Origin: Synechococcus sp. HK05
Lineage (GTDB): Bacteria; Cyanobacteriota; Cyanobacteriia; PCC-6307; Cyanobiaceae
Assembly: GCF_019104765.1 (NCBI RefSeq)
Contig: NZ_JAHRXJ010000014.1
Coordinates: 1-55,351 of the forward strand
Direction: 5' to 3'
Length of the DNA: 55,351 nt
The notes under the pieces were generated by a model, which made no database searches, was not told the DNA's origin, and worked only from the letters and a program-made list of their open reading frames with translations. Position numbers and translations under genes: made by a program. How positions within the stretch are numbered: position 1 is the stretch's first letter; every line of letters begins with the position of its first letter. This document shows positions 42,327 to 51,702 of this stretch, one piece after another.

Positions 42327-42425
42327 CGTTGGATGAGGGCTTTCGCTCGGGGAGTGCCTGTTTGTTGCTGTGGGTCGGCCAGGGGCCGAATCAAAGGGCC
42401 GAAGGGCCAAGACGCGTTCCGGTGA

Positions 42426-42530
42426 TCAACCCTGGCGGCTGCTGGTCTGGATGTACAGAACCAGCAGGAACACGGTTGGAACCAGCACGAACATCAGACT
42501 GGCGACAAAGCCGAGATCGTTGGTTTCCAT
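42426..42530 (-). CDS. psbM: Photosystem II protein PsbM
   Basis: A 34-residue single-helix subunit at the photosystem II dimer interface. The translation [20 protein letters not shown] continues to [14 protein letters not shown], an unmistakable PsbM. The helix spans about residues 7-27. It lies between a ferredoxin gene (stop 48 bases upstream) and a terminator, and is divergent from psbB as part of a PSII gene neighbourhood. Confidence 0.97.
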   Translation of the reverse strand: METNDLGFVASLMFVLVPTVFLLVLYIQTSSRQG

Positions 42531-42578
42531 TGCAAGAGCCTTCAGCGCGATGACGGTATCACCGCTGCACGGCGCCGA

Positions 42579-43025
42579 TCAGGCCTCTTCATCGCTCGTA
42601 GTGGTTTGGCCGGAGGCCTCCTCGTCTTCGTCGCTCTCCTGCACCGGCCAGGCCGTTGGACCGGCCGGTAGGGGCTCGGCCTTGGCTTGATTCACCTTTT
42701 GATCGAGATCGCCTAGGCCGGTCTGCGGCTTGGTGAGCACCAGCACCGATTGATTCACCAGGGTTTGGCAGGCCAGGCGCCAGGTTTGCGGCCGGCGGCG
42801 CAGCTTTTGCTCTTCCACCGCAGTGCGGCCGCTGAGGCTGCCGGGGCTGCTTTCGCCCACCACATCCACAAAACAGGTGATGCATTGGCCGCAGCCGCCG
42901 CAATTGCCCAGCTGGCCCTTCAGGCCATAGAGGGCAATGCCCTCGCGCAGGGCCACCTCCCGCAGGTTCTCACCCGGGTAGCACTCCACGTCGCGACCTT
43001 CGCGAACAAACCGAATCACGGGCAT
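42579..43025 (-). CDS. 2Fe-2S ferredoxin with acidic C-terminal extension
   Basis: A 148-residue plant-type ferredoxin. MPVIRFVREGRDVECYPGEN opens the beta-grasp fold; the cluster loop contains C42, C45, C48 and C51 (CGGCGQCITC) and the distal ligand C86 (LACQTLV). The last 45 residues are an acidic extension ending EDEEASGQTTTSDEEA, unusual for photosynthetic ferredoxins of about 97 residues. The position between psbM and psbB suggests an electron-transfer or assembly role linked to photosystem II, which is inference from context. The ATG at 43025 is chosen over an open upstream frame that lacks family resemblance. Confidence 0.85.
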   Translation of the reverse strand: MPVIRFVREGRDVECYPGENLREVALREGIALYGLKGQLGNCGGCGQCITCFVDVVGESSPGSLSGRTAVEEQKLRRRPQTWRLACQTLVNQSVLVLTKPQTGLGDLDQKVNQAKAEPLPAGPTAWPVQESDEDEEASGQTTTSDEEA

Positions 43026-43294
43026 GGCAATCCCTGGGCAACCGCAGCATTCTGAGGCCGAGGGTTGCGTTTTGTAACCGCCCGCTGGGGCGCAAGCCGC
43101 TGTGAGCGGCCTGCTCGTCATCACGGCACGTTTCAGCTGTGCTGCGATCGAATCAGTGGGCCACGCGAACCCCTTACCATCGCCAGCACGGATCAAGTGT
43201 CTGCTGGTTTCGACTGGTTGGGCTTGATCGTGTTGCCAACCGCCTACCGGTTCACCGGTGCGGGCGGCTGATTGTTTCCCCGGACCTAACCCCC
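43026..43294. promoter_or_regulatory. Divergent promoter region of ferredoxin and psbB-psbT
   Basis: A 269-base region carrying both promoters. Two copies of the palindrome ACCGGT (43247-43252, 43255-43260) lie 35-48 bases before the psbB ATG. I could not identify convincing -10 or -35 boxes. Confidence 0.35.
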
Positions 43295-44854
43295 ATGGGA
43301 TTGCCCTGGTATCGGGTGCACACGGTCGTGATCAACGACCCGGGCCGTCTGTTGGCCGTGCACCTCATGCACACCGCTCTGGTCGCCGGCTGGGCCGGCT
43401 CCATGGCGCTTTATGAGCTGGCCATCTTCGATCCCTCCGACCCGGTGCTCAACCCGATGTGGCGCCAGGGCATGTTCGTGATGCCGTTCATGGCCCGTCT
43501 GGGCGTGACCGGCAGCTGGGGCGGCTGGAGCATCACCGGTGAAACCGGTGTTGACCCCGGCTTCTGGAGCTTCGAAGGTGTGGCAGCTGCTCACATCATT
43601 CTCAGCGGCCTGCTCTTCCTGGCCGCCATCTGGCACTGGACCTACTGGGATCTGGAGATCTGGCAGGACCCTCGCACCGGCGAGCCCGCCCTCGACCTCC
43701 CCAAGATCTTCGGGATCCACCTGCTGCTCGCTGGTCTGGCCTGCTTCGGCTTCGGCGCCTTCCACCTCACCGGTGTGTTCGGCCCAGGTATGTGGGTGTC
43801 AGACCCCTACGGGATCACCGGACACCTCGAGCCTGTTCAGCCTTCCTGGGGCCCTGAAGGGTTTAACCCCTTCAACCCGGGCGGCATCGTGGCTCACCAC
43901 ATCGCTGCAGGCATCGTCGGCATCATCGCCGGCATCTTCCACATCACCACCCGCCCGCCGGAGCGCCTCTACAAGGCTCTGCGCATGGGCAACATCGAAA
44001 CGGTGCTCTCCAGCGCCATCGCTGCGGTGTTCTTCGCTGCCTTCGTGGTGGCCGGCACCATGTGGTACGGCGCAGCGGCCACCCCGGTTGAGCTGTTCGG
44101 CCCCACCCGCTACCAGTGGGATCAGGGCTACTTCAAGACGGAAATCAACCGCCGCGTGCAGACGGCGCTCGACAACGGTGCCACCAAGGAACAGGCCTAC
44201 GCCTCCATCCCTGAGAAGCTCGCCTTCTACGACTACGTGGGTAACAGCCCTGCCAAGGGCGGCCTGTTCCGCGTGGGCCCGATGGTGAACGGTGATGGCC
44301 TGCCCACCGGTTGGCTGGGTCACATCGCCTTCACCGATAAGGATGGTCGCGATCTGGAAGTGCGTCGTCTGCCCAACTTCTTCGAGAACTTCCCTGTGGT
44401 TCTGGAAGACAACCAGGGCATCGTGCGCGCTGACATCCCCTTCCGCCGCGCTGAAGCGAAGTACTCCTTCGAGCAGACCGGCGTGACCGCCACCGTGTAC
44501 GGCGGCGCCCTCAACGGTCAGACCTTCACCGATCCCGCTGATGTGAAGCGCCTGGCCCGCAAGGCTCAGCTGGGTGAAGCGTTCGAATTCGATCGCGAGA
44601 CTTATCACTCCGACGGCACCTTCCGCAGCTCACCCCGCGGCTGGTTCACCTTCGGCCACGCCTGCTTCGCGCTGCTGTTCTTCTTCGGCCACATCTGGCA
44701 CGGTGCTCGCACCCTGTACCGCGATGTGTTCGCCGGTATCGACCCCGATCTGGGCGAACAGGTGGAGTTCGGTCTGTTCCAGAAGCTGGGCGACCGTTCC
44801 ACCCGCCGTCTGCCGGAGGGCTACGTGCCCCCTGCCGGCACCACCCTCAGCTGA
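43295..44854 (+). CDS. psbB: Photosystem II CP47 chlorophyll protein
   Basis: The CP47 core antenna, 519 residues, six membrane helices with His chlorophyll ligands. [20 protein letters not shown] is the standard start, [20 protein letters not shown] and [20 protein letters not shown] (in parts) follow, and the large lumenal loop lies between helices five and six (about 257-450). The C-terminal helix includes [22 protein letters not shown]. The ATG at 43295 is in the CCCATGG context; the open upstream frame is leader. psbT follows 18 bases after the stop. Confidence 0.98.
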   Translation: MGLPWYRVHTVVINDPGRLLAVHLMHTALVAGWAGSMALYELAIFDPSDPVLNPMWRQGMFVMPFMARLGVTGSWGGWSITGETGVDPGFWSFEGVAAAHIILSGLLFLAAIWHWTYWDLEIWQDPRTGEPALDLPKIFGIHLLLAGLACFGFGAFHLTGVFGPGMWVSDPYGITGHLEPVQPSWGPEGFNPFNPGGIVAHHIAAGIVGIIAGIFHITTRPPERLYKALRMGNIETVLSSAIAAVFFAAFVVAGTMWYGAAATPVELFGPTRYQWDQGYFKTEINRRVQTALDNGATKEQAYASIPEKLAFYDYVGNSPAKGGLFRVGPMVNGDGLPTGWLGHIAFTDKDGRDLEVRRLPNFFENFPVVLEDNQGIVRADIPFRRAEAKYSFEQTGVTATVYGGALNGQTFTDPADVKRLARKAQLGEAFEFDRETYHSDGTFRSSPRGWFTFGHACFALLFFFGHIWHGARTLYRDVFAGIDPDLGEQVEFGLFQKLGDRSTRRLPEGYVPPAGTTLS

Positions 44855-44859
44855 TCGCT

Positions 44860-44865
44860 AGGAGG
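44860..44865 (+). promoter_or_regulatory. Strong Shine-Dalgarno of psbT
   Basis: AGGAGG lies 8 bases before the psbT ATG, a near-perfect ribosome binding site in a genome where many genes lack one. It confirms the short psbT reading frame. Confidence 0.85.
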
Positions 44866-44872
44866 TTCATCC

Positions 44873-44968
44873 ATGGAAAGCTTCGCTTACATCCTGATCC
44901 TGGCGCTCGGGATTTCCACCCTGTTCTTCGCCATCGCCTTCCGCGATCCCCCGAAGATCGGCAAGTGA
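44873..44968 (+). CDS. psbT: Photosystem II protein PsbT
   Basis: A 31-residue single-helix protein near the photosystem II dimer interface, important for QA-site repair. The sequence [20 protein letters not shown] continues to [11 protein letters not shown], typical PsbT. It is cotranscribed with psbB and followed 26 bases later by a terminator. The gene is too short for routine gene finders but is certain from the sequence and its strong ribosome binding site. Confidence 0.97.
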   Translation: MESFAYILILALGISTLFFAIAFRDPPKIGK

Positions 44969-44993
44969 TCATCAGCCGCTTAGGCCCCACCAA

Positions 44994-45017
44994 CCCCTGC
45001 TCCGGCAGGGGTTTTTT
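44994..45017 (+). terminator. Rho-independent terminator of psbB-psbT
   Basis: CCCCTGC (44994-45000) and GCAGGGG (45005-45011) around the loop TCCG, followed by six T residues (45012-45017). Confidence 0.95.
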
Positions 45018-45164
45018 GTTGCTTGGGCCCCGTGTGGGCGGCCAGTCTCACGCTGTGGCGATGCTTTGCGCCGATCACAGATCAAAACCCCAGGCGGCAA
45101 CTCCCTTCTCAATTGGACGAAGACTGTCTACACTTGCTTCACATTTCCGGCGGACTTTCGGGCC

Positions 45165-45659
45165 ATGCAGTGCCCTTCGTGCCAGCACACCGACAGCCGC
45201 GTTCTGGAATCGCGTTCCGCTGATTCCGGCCGCAGTGTGCGCCGCCGCCGTGAATGTCTGCACTGCGAGTTTCGTTTCACCACCTATGAACGGGTGGAAA
45301 CGGTGCCGATCACCGTGGTGAAGCGCAATGGCAGCCGTGAAGCCTTCAATCGCAACAAGCTGCTGCACGGATTGCTGCGGGCTTGTGAAAAAACCGGCCT
45401 GGAGCCCAGCCGCCTCGAATCCGTGGTGGATGAGCTGGAGCTGCAGCTGCAGGGCCGCAGTGGCCGCGAGGTGAGCAGCGGTGATATCGGGGAACTGGTG
45501 CTGGTGCAACTGGCTGAGATGAGCGATGTCGCCTATGTGCGCTTCGCTTCGGTGTACCGCCAGTTCCAGAGCGTGGGTGATTTCGTGGCCACCCTCGAGG
45601 GGCTCCAAGGCGCTTCAGCCCGGCGCAGCAGCGCCAAGCGCCTGGCAGCCGTGGGCTGA
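45165..45659 (+). CDS. nrdR: Transcriptional repressor NrdR
   Basis: An ATP/dATP-sensing repressor of ribonucleotide reductase genes, 164 residues. The zinc ribbon uses C3, C6, C31 and C34 (MQCPSCQH and [16 protein letters not shown]). The ATP-cone domain follows ([20 protein letters not shown]). It ends with [11 protein letters not shown]. The ATG at 45165 is the standard start. TACACT at 45129-45134 with TTCTCA 17 bases upstream could be its promoter (weak). The rpsA gene follows, as is common in related genomes, but with its own apparent promoter. Confidence 0.96.
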   Translation: MQCPSCQHTDSRVLESRSADSGRSVRRRRECLHCEFRFTTYERVETVPITVVKRNGSREAFNRNKLLHGLLRACEKTGLEPSRLESVVDELELQLQGRSGREVSSGDIGELVLVQLAEMSDVAYVRFASVYRQFQSVGDFVATLEGLQGASARRSSAKRLAAVG

Positions 45660-45679
45660 GAGCCCTGTGCTGCGGTTTG

Positions 45680-45685
45680 TATAGT
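45680..45685 (+). promoter_or_regulatory. Candidate -10 element for rpsA
   Basis: TATAGT lies 21 bases after the nrdR stop and 78 bases before the rpsA ATG. No good -35 is seen. It suggests that rpsA is transcribed separately from nrdR. Confidence 0.5.
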
Positions 45686-45762
45686 GTGAGATTCCTCTGC
45701 GCCCGTTGGCGGGCGGCGACAGAGGCTCTCTCGTACTGCCCCAGGCAGGCCGCCGACTCTCC

Positions 45763-46830
45763 ATGACCGTGACCCCTTCCGATCTCACCACCAGCGAGCA
45801 GGAGCTCGCCGTGGATCAGGACTTCGCCGCTGAAGCGGCTGCCGATCTCGAGCTCGGCATTCCGGAAGAGGTGCCCAGTGCCGACGACTCCAGCAGCCGC
45901 AACGCCGGCCGCGATCTCGATGGTGTGGGCTTCACCCTGGATGAGTTCGCGTCGCTGCTGAGCAAGTACGACTACAACTTCAAGCCTGGCGACGTGGTGA
46001 AGGGCACCGTGTTCGCCATCGAGCCCAAGGGCTCCATGATCGACATCGGCGCGAAGACCGCCGCCTTCATGCCCATGCAGGAGGTGTCGATCAACCGGGT
46101 GGAGAGCATCAGCGATGTGCTCGAGCCCGGGGAAGAGCGCGAGTTCTTCATCCTCAGCGAAGAAAACGAAGACGGTCAGCTCACCCTTTCGATCCGCCGG
46201 ATTGAGTACCAGCGTGCCTGGGAGCGGGTGCGTCAGCTGCAGAAGGAAGACGCCACCATCTACAGCGAAGTGTTTGCCACCAACCGCGGTGGTGCCCTCG
46301 TGCGGGTGGAAGGTCTGCGCGGCTTCATCCCCGGCAGCCACATCAGCACCCGCAAGCCCAAGGAAGAGCTCGTTGCCGACTTCCTTCCCCTCAAGTTCCT
46401 CGAGGTGGATGAAGAGCGCAACCGCCTGGTGCTCAGCCATCGCCGCGCTCTGGTGGAGCGCAAGATGAACCGCCTCGAGGTGGGCGAAGTGGTGATCGGT
46501 ACCGTTCGCGGCATCAAGCCCTACGGCGCCTTCATCGACATCGGGGGTGTGAGCGGCCTGCTGCACATCTCTGAGATCAGCCACGAGCACATCGAGACAC
46601 CGCACACGGTGCTCAACGTGAATGATCAGATGAAGGTGATGATCATCGACCTCGACGCCGAGCGCGGTCGCATCTCCCTCTCCACCAAGGCCCTCGAGCC
46701 CGAACCCGGCGACATGCTCACCGATCCCCAGAAGGTGTTCGAAAAGGCCGAGGAGATGGCTGCCCGCTACAAGCAAATGCTGCTCGAGCAAGCCGAAGAC
46801 AACGAGCCCATGGGCGTCACCCTCGACTGA
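45763..46830 (+). CDS. rpsA: 30S ribosomal protein S1
   Basis: A 355-residue S1 protein with three S1 RNA-binding domains (about 75-145, 163-230, 246-315) rather than the six of Escherichia coli, the usual cyanobacterial form. Domain 1 has GDVVKGTVFAIEPKGSMIDIG, domain 3 has GTVRGIKPYGAFIDIGGVSG. An acidic, low-complexity N-terminus (about 1-55) precedes them. The ATG at 45763 starts MTVTPSDLTTSEQE. S1 helps load mRNAs on the 30S subunit, likely relevant for genes with poor Shine-Dalgarno sites. Confidence 0.96.
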   Translation: MTVTPSDLTTSEQELAVDQDFAAEAAADLELGIPEEVPSADDSSSRNAGRDLDGVGFTLDEFASLLSKYDYNFKPGDVVKGTVFAIEPKGSMIDIGAKTAAFMPMQEVSINRVESISDVLEPGEEREFFILSEENEDGQLTLSIRRIEYQRAWERVRQLQKEDATIYSEVFATNRGGALVRVEGLRGFIPGSHISTRKPKEELVADFLPLKFLEVDEERNRLVLSHRRALVERKMNRLEVGEVVIGTVRGIKPYGAFIDIGGVSGLLHISEISHEHIETPHTVLNVNDQMKVMIIDLDAERGRISLSTKALEPEPGDMLTDPQKVFEKAEEMAARYKQMLLEQAEDNEPMGVTLD

Positions 46831-46837
46831 TCACGCC

Positions 46838-47629
46838 ATGGTGTGCCTGCACTTACGCGGCACAGCCCTGGGTTCTGTGGATGCGGTGCTGTTCGACAAG
46901 GACGGCACCCTCAGCATCAGCGAGCCTCAGCTCCTCACCCTGGCTTCGGCCAGGGTTTTTCTTTGCCTGGAGCTGGCTGCCCCGGCCTTGCCCGCTGCTG
47001 TGTTGCCTGATCTTCAGCACCTGCTGGAGCGGGCCTACGGCCTCAGCCCTGCCGCAATCTGCCCAGCCGGAATCACGGCCGTGGCCAGCCGCGATCACAA
47101 CCTGATCGCCACGGCTACGGCCCTCGTGCAGGTGGGGATGGGCTGGCCGGAGGCCCTCGCCCTCAGCGAAAGCGTGTTTGCCCTGGCGGATCAGCAGGAT
47201 GCGCGTCGCAGTCAGGGTTCCGGGGGGCATACCAGCACCACCACCGAGGGGTTGCGCCCCTGGCTCCAGCAGCTGCAGGCCGCCGGCGTGGTGTGCGCGG
47301 TGATCAGCAACGACGACATGGCCGGCATTAAGCACTTTCTCGCCAGCCATGGCTTGGACCCCTTTTTTGCTGGCCTGTGGAGTGCCGAACACCGGCCTCG
47401 AAAGCCCGATCCCGCTGCCGTGCATGGCTTGTGCGAGCAGCTGGGGGTGGCGGCGTCGCGCTGCGCCCTGATCGGCGATGCCAACAGCGATCTACGCATG
47501 GCTGTGGCGGCTGGGATCCCCCATCAGTTGGCTCTTGGCTACACCGCCGCCTGGAGCAGCCCGCCGCCGCTGGCTGAACCCCATCCGCGCATCCATCACT
47601 GGACGGAGCTCAGCCTGACCGGCTCCTAG
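46838..47629 (+). CDS. HAD-superfamily hydrolase (phosphatase)
   Basis: A 263-residue HAD phosphatase. Motif I is FDKDGTLS with nucleophile Asp20 and acid Asp22; motif II is VISNDD; motif III/IV is RKPDP then LIGDANSDLRMAVAAG. The helical cap follows motif I. Substrate unknown. The start at 46838 is only 7 bases after rpsA, so the two are likely cotranscribed. metK begins 32 bases after its stop. Confidence 0.85.
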   Translation: MVCLHLRGTALGSVDAVLFDKDGTLSISEPQLLTLASARVFLCLELAAPALPAAVLPDLQHLLERAYGLSPAAICPAGITAVASRDHNLIATATALVQVGMGWPEALALSESVFALADQQDARRSQGSGGHTSTTTEGLRPWLQQLQAAGVVCAVISNDDMAGIKHFLASHGLDPFFAGLWSAEHRPRKPDPAAVHGLCEQLGVAASRCALIGDANSDLRMAVAAGIPHQLALGYTAAWSSPPPLAEPHPRIHHWTELSLTGS

Positions 47630-47661
47630 GGTGGTGAGCTATTTGCCATCCAGCTGAGCGA

Positions 47662-48930
47662 ATGAGCAGCACCGCCGGGGCGCCGTCGCGCTACGTGTTC
47701 ACCTCGGAATCGGTGACCGAGGGTCACCCCGACAAGATCTGTGATCAGGTGAGCGATGCGGTGCTGGATGCGCTGCTCGCCCAGGATCCCGCCTCGCGCG
47801 TGGCCTGCGAAACCGTGGTGAACACCGGCCTTTGCCTGATCACCGGCGAGGTGACCACCACGGCTCGGGTTGATTTCAACACCCTGGTGCGGGGTGTGAT
47901 CCAGCAGATCGGTTACAGCGGCGCCCGCGCCGGTGGCTTCGATTCCAACAGCTGCGCGGTGCTGGTGGCACTGGATCAGCAGTCGCCCGATATCGCTCAG
48001 GGTGTGGATGAGGCCGACGACCACGCCGGCGATCCCCTCGATCTGGTGGGTGCCGGCGATCAGGGGATCATGTTTGGCTATGCCTGCGATGAAACGCCAG
48101 AGCTGATGCCGCTGCCGATCAGCCTGGCTCACCGCCTGGCTCGGCGTTTGGCGGAAGTGCGCCACAACGGCACCTTGGGTTACCTGCTCCCTGACGGCAA
48201 AACCCAGGTGAGCGTGGTGTACGAAAACGATCAGCCCGTGGCGATCGACACCATCTTGATCTCCACCCAGCACACCGCGGAGATTGACGGGATCTCTGAA
48301 GAGAAAGCCCTGCGTGAGCGCATCGCTGCCGATTTGTGGAGCCATGTGGTAGAGCCCGCCACCTCCGATCTCAGCCTCAAGCCCTCGAAAGAGAGCACCC
48401 GCTTTCTGGTGAACCCCACGGGCAAATTTGTGGTGGGTGGTCCCCAGGGCGATGCCGGCCTCACTGGTCGCAAGATCATCGTCGACACCTATGGCGGCTA
48501 TGCCCGCCATGGCGGTGGCGCCTTCTCCGGCAAGGACCCCACCAAGGTGGACCGCTCCGCTGCTTATGCCGCCCGTTATGTGGCCAAGGCCCTGGTGGCC
48601 GCCGGTCTGGCGCGCAAGGCTGAAGTGCAGCTCAGCTACGCCATCGGCGTGGCCAAGCCGGTGAGCATCCTGGTGGAGAGCTTCGGCACCGGTGCCATCA
48701 GCAACGCCGACCTCACGGCCCTAGTGCAGGAGCACTTCGATCTGCGCCCCGGCGCCATCATCGAAACCTTCGGCCTGCGGGAACTGCCCCAACAGCGCGG
48801 CGGCCGCTTTTATCAAGACGTGGCCGCCTACGGCCACTTCGGCCGCAGCGACCTCAACCTCCCCTGGGAGGACGTGGCCACCATCGTCGCCAGCTTGAAA
48901 CAGGCCACTGCCAGCCGCGTTGCCGCCTGA
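47662..48930 (+). CDS. metK: S-adenosylmethionine synthetase
   Basis: Makes SAM from methionine and ATP, supplying the radical SAM and methyltransferase enzymes found in this window. The 422-residue protein has [20 protein letters not shown] (in parts), [12 protein letters not shown], the P-loop-like [20 protein letters not shown] (in parts) and [12 protein letters not shown]. Complete. No SAM riboswitch is visible in the 32-base gap upstream, which is too short for one. The 3' end overlaps the TTG start of the FGGY kinase gene. Confidence 0.97.
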   Translation: MSSTAGAPSRYVFTSESVTEGHPDKICDQVSDAVLDALLAQDPASRVACETVVNTGLCLITGEVTTTARVDFNTLVRGVIQQIGYSGARAGGFDSNSCAVLVALDQQSPDIAQGVDEADDHAGDPLDLVGAGDQGIMFGYACDETPELMPLPISLAHRLARRLAEVRHNGTLGYLLPDGKTQVSVVYENDQPVAIDTILISTQHTAEIDGISEEKALRERIAADLWSHVVEPATSDLSLKPSKESTRFLVNPTGKFVVGGPQGDAGLTGRKIIVDTYGGYARHGGGAFSGKDPTKVDRSAAYAARYVAKALVAAGLARKAEVQLSYAIGVAKPVSILVESFGTGAISNADLTALVQEHFDLRPGAIIETFGLRELPQQRGGRFYQDVAAYGHFGRSDLNLPWEDVATIVASLKQATASRVAA

Positions 48931-50191
48931 ACGCCTGGGCCTGGGCGTTGACCTGGGCACTAGTGGCTTAAGGCTGGCGCTGGTGAACCCAGCTGGCCAG
49001 CTGGTGGCGGAGCACCAATCGCCCTATCCCGCCCCCTTTGCTGATCCCCTGGGGTGGCGGGAGGGCCTGCAGGCGCTGTGCCTGGAGCTCCCTTCCGATC
49101 TGCGCGGTGCGGTGGTGGCCATCGCTGTGGATGGCACCTCCGGCACGCTGCTGCTCTGCCGCCCCGACGGCAGCCTGGGCCCCAGCCCCCTGGATCAGGC
49201 CCTGACGTATCACCTGGCTTGCCCGGAGCAGGTTGAGGCGGCTGCGGCGCTGGTGGGCCCCGCCGGCACAGGCGTGCCCGCCGCCAGCGCCAGCGGCAGC
49301 CTGGCCCGCGCCCTGCGCCTGCTCGCCCAAGCACCGGAGCCCGGCCCCTGGCTGCTGCGCCATCAGGCCGATTGGCTGTTGGGTTGGCTCCTGGGCGATT
49401 GGCGTTGGGGCGAAGAAGGCAATAACCTGCGCCTGGGCTGGGATCAGCAGCGGGGCCGCTGGTGGGGGCGGATCGCCGAGCAGCCCTGGAGTAGCGCGTT
49501 GCCTGAGATCTGCCGATCGGGCCAGCTCCTGGGGCCCATCGGTGCTGCGGCCGCCTGTGCCTTGGGCCTGCCGCCAGAGTGCGCGGTGGTGGCCGGTAGC
49601 ACCGATGCCAGTGCGGCGGTGCTGGCGGCTGATCTGCAACCGGGCGATGGTGTGGCAGTGCTCGGCACCACGCTGGTGCTCAAGCAATTCAGTGATCAGC
49701 CCCTGGAGGGGCCTGGGATCAGCTGCCAGCGGGTGTTAGGCCGCTGGTTGGTGGGCGGGGCCTCCAACGCTGGCGCCGGTGTGTTGCGCCGCTTTTTTAC
49801 CGATGCCCAGTTGGTGGAGCTCAGCCGCCAGATCGATCCGCGCCGCAGCAGCGGGCTGGCACTGCGGCCCCTGCCGCGCCCCGGGGAACGCTTCCCGGTG
49901 GATGACCCCCGGCTCGAGCCCGTGCTCGAGCCCAGGCCGGTGAGTGATGCGCTCTACCTGCATGGGTTGCTGGAGGGCCTAGCGGCCATCGAGCGGGCCG
50001 GTTGGCAGCGGCTCGAGCAGTTGGGGGCGCCGGCGGTGCAGCGGGTGATCAGCCTCGGCGGCGGTGCCCGCAATCCCCAGTGGCGGGCCCTGCGCCAGCG
50101 CCTGCTGCAGCGCCCGGTGCTCAATCGCCCCCAGTGCACGGCGGCGCTGGGTATGGCCAGACTGGCGCTCTCCGCTCTGCCCGCTCCATGA
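48920..50191 (+). CDS. FGGY-family carbohydrate kinase (ribulokinase-like)
   Basis: A 423-residue sugar kinase of the short FGGY type that includes SePSK of Synechococcus elongatus and Arabidopsis XK-1, reported to phosphorylate D-ribulose. [17 protein letters not shown] is the phosphate 1 motif; [12 protein letters not shown] and [21 protein letters not shown] follow; [21 protein letters not shown] (in parts) is the adenosine-binding region. The substrate here is inferred from similarity of size and motifs only. The only sensible start is a TTG at 48920, 11 bases inside metK. The stop overlaps the ATG of a small membrane protein. Confidence 0.8.
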   Translation: MPPERLGLGVDLGTSGLRLALVNPAGQLVAEHQSPYPAPFADPLGWREGLQALCLELPSDLRGAVVAIAVDGTSGTLLLCRPDGSLGPSPLDQALTYHLACPEQVEAAAALVGPAGTGVPAASASGSLARALRLLAQAPEPGPWLLRHQADWLLGWLLGDWRWGEEGNNLRLGWDQQRGRWWGRIAEQPWSSALPEICRSGQLLGPIGAAAACALGLPPECAVVAGSTDASAAVLAADLQPGDGVAVLGTTLVLKQFSDQPLEGPGISCQRVLGRWLVGGASNAGAGVLRRFFTDAQLVELSRQIDPRRSSGLALRPLPRPGERFPVDDPRLEPVLEPRPVSDALYLHGLLEGLAAIERAGWQRLEQLGAPAVQRVISLGGGARNPQWRALRQRLLQRPVLNRPQCTAALGMARLALSALPAP

Positions 50192-50307
50192 ACACCCGCC
50201 TGCGTGATTGGTTGGCCATGGGGCTGTTTGTGGTGCTGGCCGGCTACGTGAGCTTTTCGGGCGTGCGCTTGGCCTGGCTGCTTTGGCAGCGCTTCGGCGT
50301 GGCCTGA
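50188..50307 (+). CDS. Small single-helix membrane protein of 39 residues
   Basis: The frame starting at the ATG at 50188 overlaps the TGA of the FGGY kinase gene (ATGA), which argues for translation by coupling. The product [20 protein letters not shown] continues to a single hydrophobic helix (about 10-33) and ends LLWQRFGVA. I do not recognise it. It could be a real microprotein of the metK operon. Confidence 0.55.
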   Translation: MNTRLRDWLAMGLFVVLAGYVSFSGVRLAWLLWQRFGVA

Positions 50308-50344
50308 GCCCCCAGAATCGGGCGCATTAGTCACCCCGCTGCCC

Positions 50345-50614
50345 ATGGCCGCCGATCCCCTCACCAGCGCCGTTAGCGATCGCATCTGCAAGCACATGAA
50401 CGACGACCACGCCGAAGCGGTGCTGGCTTACGCGCGCCATTACGGCGGTGTTGCTGCCCCGCAGCAGGCGCGCATGCTGGCTGTGCGGCCTGAAGCGATG
50501 GAGCTGGAGGTGGATGGGGAGCGCCTGGCTGTGGCCTTTGATCACACCCTCAGCGACAGCGAAGACGCCCACCGCACCCTGGTGGCGATGCTGCGGGCGA
50601 TGCCCCAGGCCTGA
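50345..50614 (+). CDS. DUF2470 domain protein
   Basis: An 89-residue protein made of one DUF2470 domain: SDRICKHMNDDHAEAVLAYAR with the HMNDDH motif, then ARMLAVRPEAMELEVDGERL and a final SDSEDAHRTLVAML. In other proteins this domain is the C-terminal part of haem-utilisation and pyridoxamine-oxidase-like proteins such as HugZ, and occurs in plastid regulators. As a stand-alone protein its function is unknown. It follows the small membrane protein by 37 bases. Confidence 0.8.
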   Translation: MAADPLTSAVSDRICKHMNDDHAEAVLAYARHYGGVAAPQQARMLAVRPEAMELEVDGERLAVAFDHTLSDSEDAHRTLVAMLRAMPQA

Positions 50615-50659
50615 ACCAGCGCCGGCGGGGAATGCTCCCTGTAATCGCATCGCCGCTGG

Positions 50660-51319
50660 ATGGGCTTCCATTTCTGGCAGCACGCCCTGGATCTGATCAG
50701 CACAGCCCCCTGCCGCAGCTGCGGTGGTGCCTGTGAGCCGGCCAGCCCCAGCCCCCTTTGCGGGCGGTGCCTGGATGCACTGGCCCTGCCGGAAGGCGGG
50801 CTCCAGGGGGATCAGCCCCTGCTGTGGTGTGCCCTGGCCCCCTATGCCGCTGAGCTGCGCGGCTTGCTGCTGCGCCAGCGGCCCAAACCGGATCGGGCTG
50901 TGGTGAGCCTGTTGGCCGCGCGGTTGCATCACTGTTGCGCCTCGGTGCTGCCGGGCGCCTGGTTGGTGCCGCTACCCAGCTGGAAGCGCTCCGGCAATCC
51001 GTTGCCAGCGCTGGTGGCCCTGGCCTTGGCCGAGGCCAGCGGCGGCAGGGCGGCGCTGGCGCCAGCGCAGCTGCTGTGGCGAAGCCGCCCCACCCTGGGG
51101 CAGCACCACTTGGGCCGCAGCCTTCGCGCCCGCAATCTGCGCGACGCCTTTGGCGCAGCTCCGGCCGGCGCTGGCCTGAACCGGCCCCTTTGGCTGGTGG
51201 ACGACATCCTCACCACGGGGGCGACGGCCTGTAGCGCCGCCCACGCGCTGCAGGCCGCTGGGCATGCGGTGCAGGGCCTGCTGGCCCTGGCGCGAACACC
51301 GGCGAGCGCCCCTCGGTGA
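50660..51319 (+). CDS. ComF-family phosphoribosyltransferase-like protein
   Basis: A 219-residue ComF-like protein. The N-terminal zinc finger uses C18, C21, C34 and C37 (CRSCGGAC and LCGRC). The phosphoribosyltransferase domain has WKRSGNPLPALVALALAEA, HLGRSLRARNLRDAF and the PRPP-binding LVDDILTTGATACSA. In transformable bacteria ComF takes part in DNA uptake. With dprA about 10 kb away, this is compatible with natural competence but does not prove it. Confidence 0.87.
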   Translation: MGFHFWQHALDLISTAPCRSCGGACEPASPSPLCGRCLDALALPEGGLQGDQPLLWCALAPYAAELRGLLLRQRPKPDRAVVSLLAARLHHCCASVLPGAWLVPLPSWKRSGNPLPALVALALAEASGGRAALAPAQLLWRSRPTLGQHHLGRSLRARNLRDAFGAAPAGAGLNRPLWLVDDILTTGATACSAAHALQAAGHAVQGLLALARTPASAPR

Positions 51320-51349
51320 TCTACTATCCGCAGGTCGCCACGGCGACGG

Positions 51350-51422
51350 GCCGGGATAGCTCAGTTGGTAGAGCAGGCGATTGAAAATCGCCGTGTCCCC
51401 AGTTCAAATCTGGGTCCTGGCA
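51350..51422 (+). tRNA. trnF: tRNA-Phe (anticodon GAA)
   Basis: A 73-base cloverleaf: acceptor GCCGGGA/TCCTGGC (one G-T pair), D stem GCTC/GAGC, anticodon stem GGCGA/TCGCC with loop TTGAAAA (anticodon GAA), T stem CCCAG/CTGGG with TTCAAAT. The discriminator is A and CCA is not encoded. Confidence 0.96.
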
Positions 51423-51431
51423 TTGCAAAGC

Positions 51432-51451
51432 ATGAGGCATCCACGCCTCAT
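51432..51451 (+). other. Hairpin after tRNA-Phe
   Basis: ATGAGGC (51432-51438) pairs with GCCTCAT (51445-51451) around a six-base loop, 9 bases after the tRNA. No T-run follows, so it may be a processing signal or a leader structure of the next gene, whose alternative ATG at 51432 is inside it. Confidence 0.5.
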
Positions 51452-51458
51452 TGAGCCG

Positions 51459-51695
51459 ATGCCCATTTCGATTCCGGACAAGCCGGGCCAGCTGTTCGAC
51501 AACGCCGACAGCTTCGCGATGGTGTTCGATGCTGCTTGGCGCAAGCTCCTGGGGAGCCCTGAGGCGGCCGTGATGAGCAACGACGACAAGAAGCGCGTGG
51601 CGCTTGAGGCCTGCGCTGATCACCCCTTCATGCTCAGCAATCCCGCCATGGCGGATCAGGTGGCTGATTTCCGCATCCGTCTGCTGGGGCTCTGA
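51459..51695 (+). CDS. Conserved-looking protein of 78 residues
   Basis: A small soluble protein starting MPISIPDKPGQLFDNADSFA and ending MADQVADFRIRLLGL. No membrane segment or known motif is seen; I do not recognise it. The ATG at 51459 is chosen; an ATG at 51432 would add nine residues and place the start in a hairpin. It lies between tRNA-Phe and cpcT, and stops 41 bases before cpcT. Confidence 0.6.
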   Translation: MPISIPDKPGQLFDNADSFAMVFDAAWRKLLGSPEAAVMSNDDKKRVALEACADHPFMLSNPAMADQVADFRIRLLGL

Positions 51696-51702
51696 GCGGT
51701 TC

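Noticed and set aside
47630-47661. SAM riboswitch before metK
   Set aside because: Only 32 bases separate metK from the previous gene, which is too short, and no conserved riboswitch core is present.
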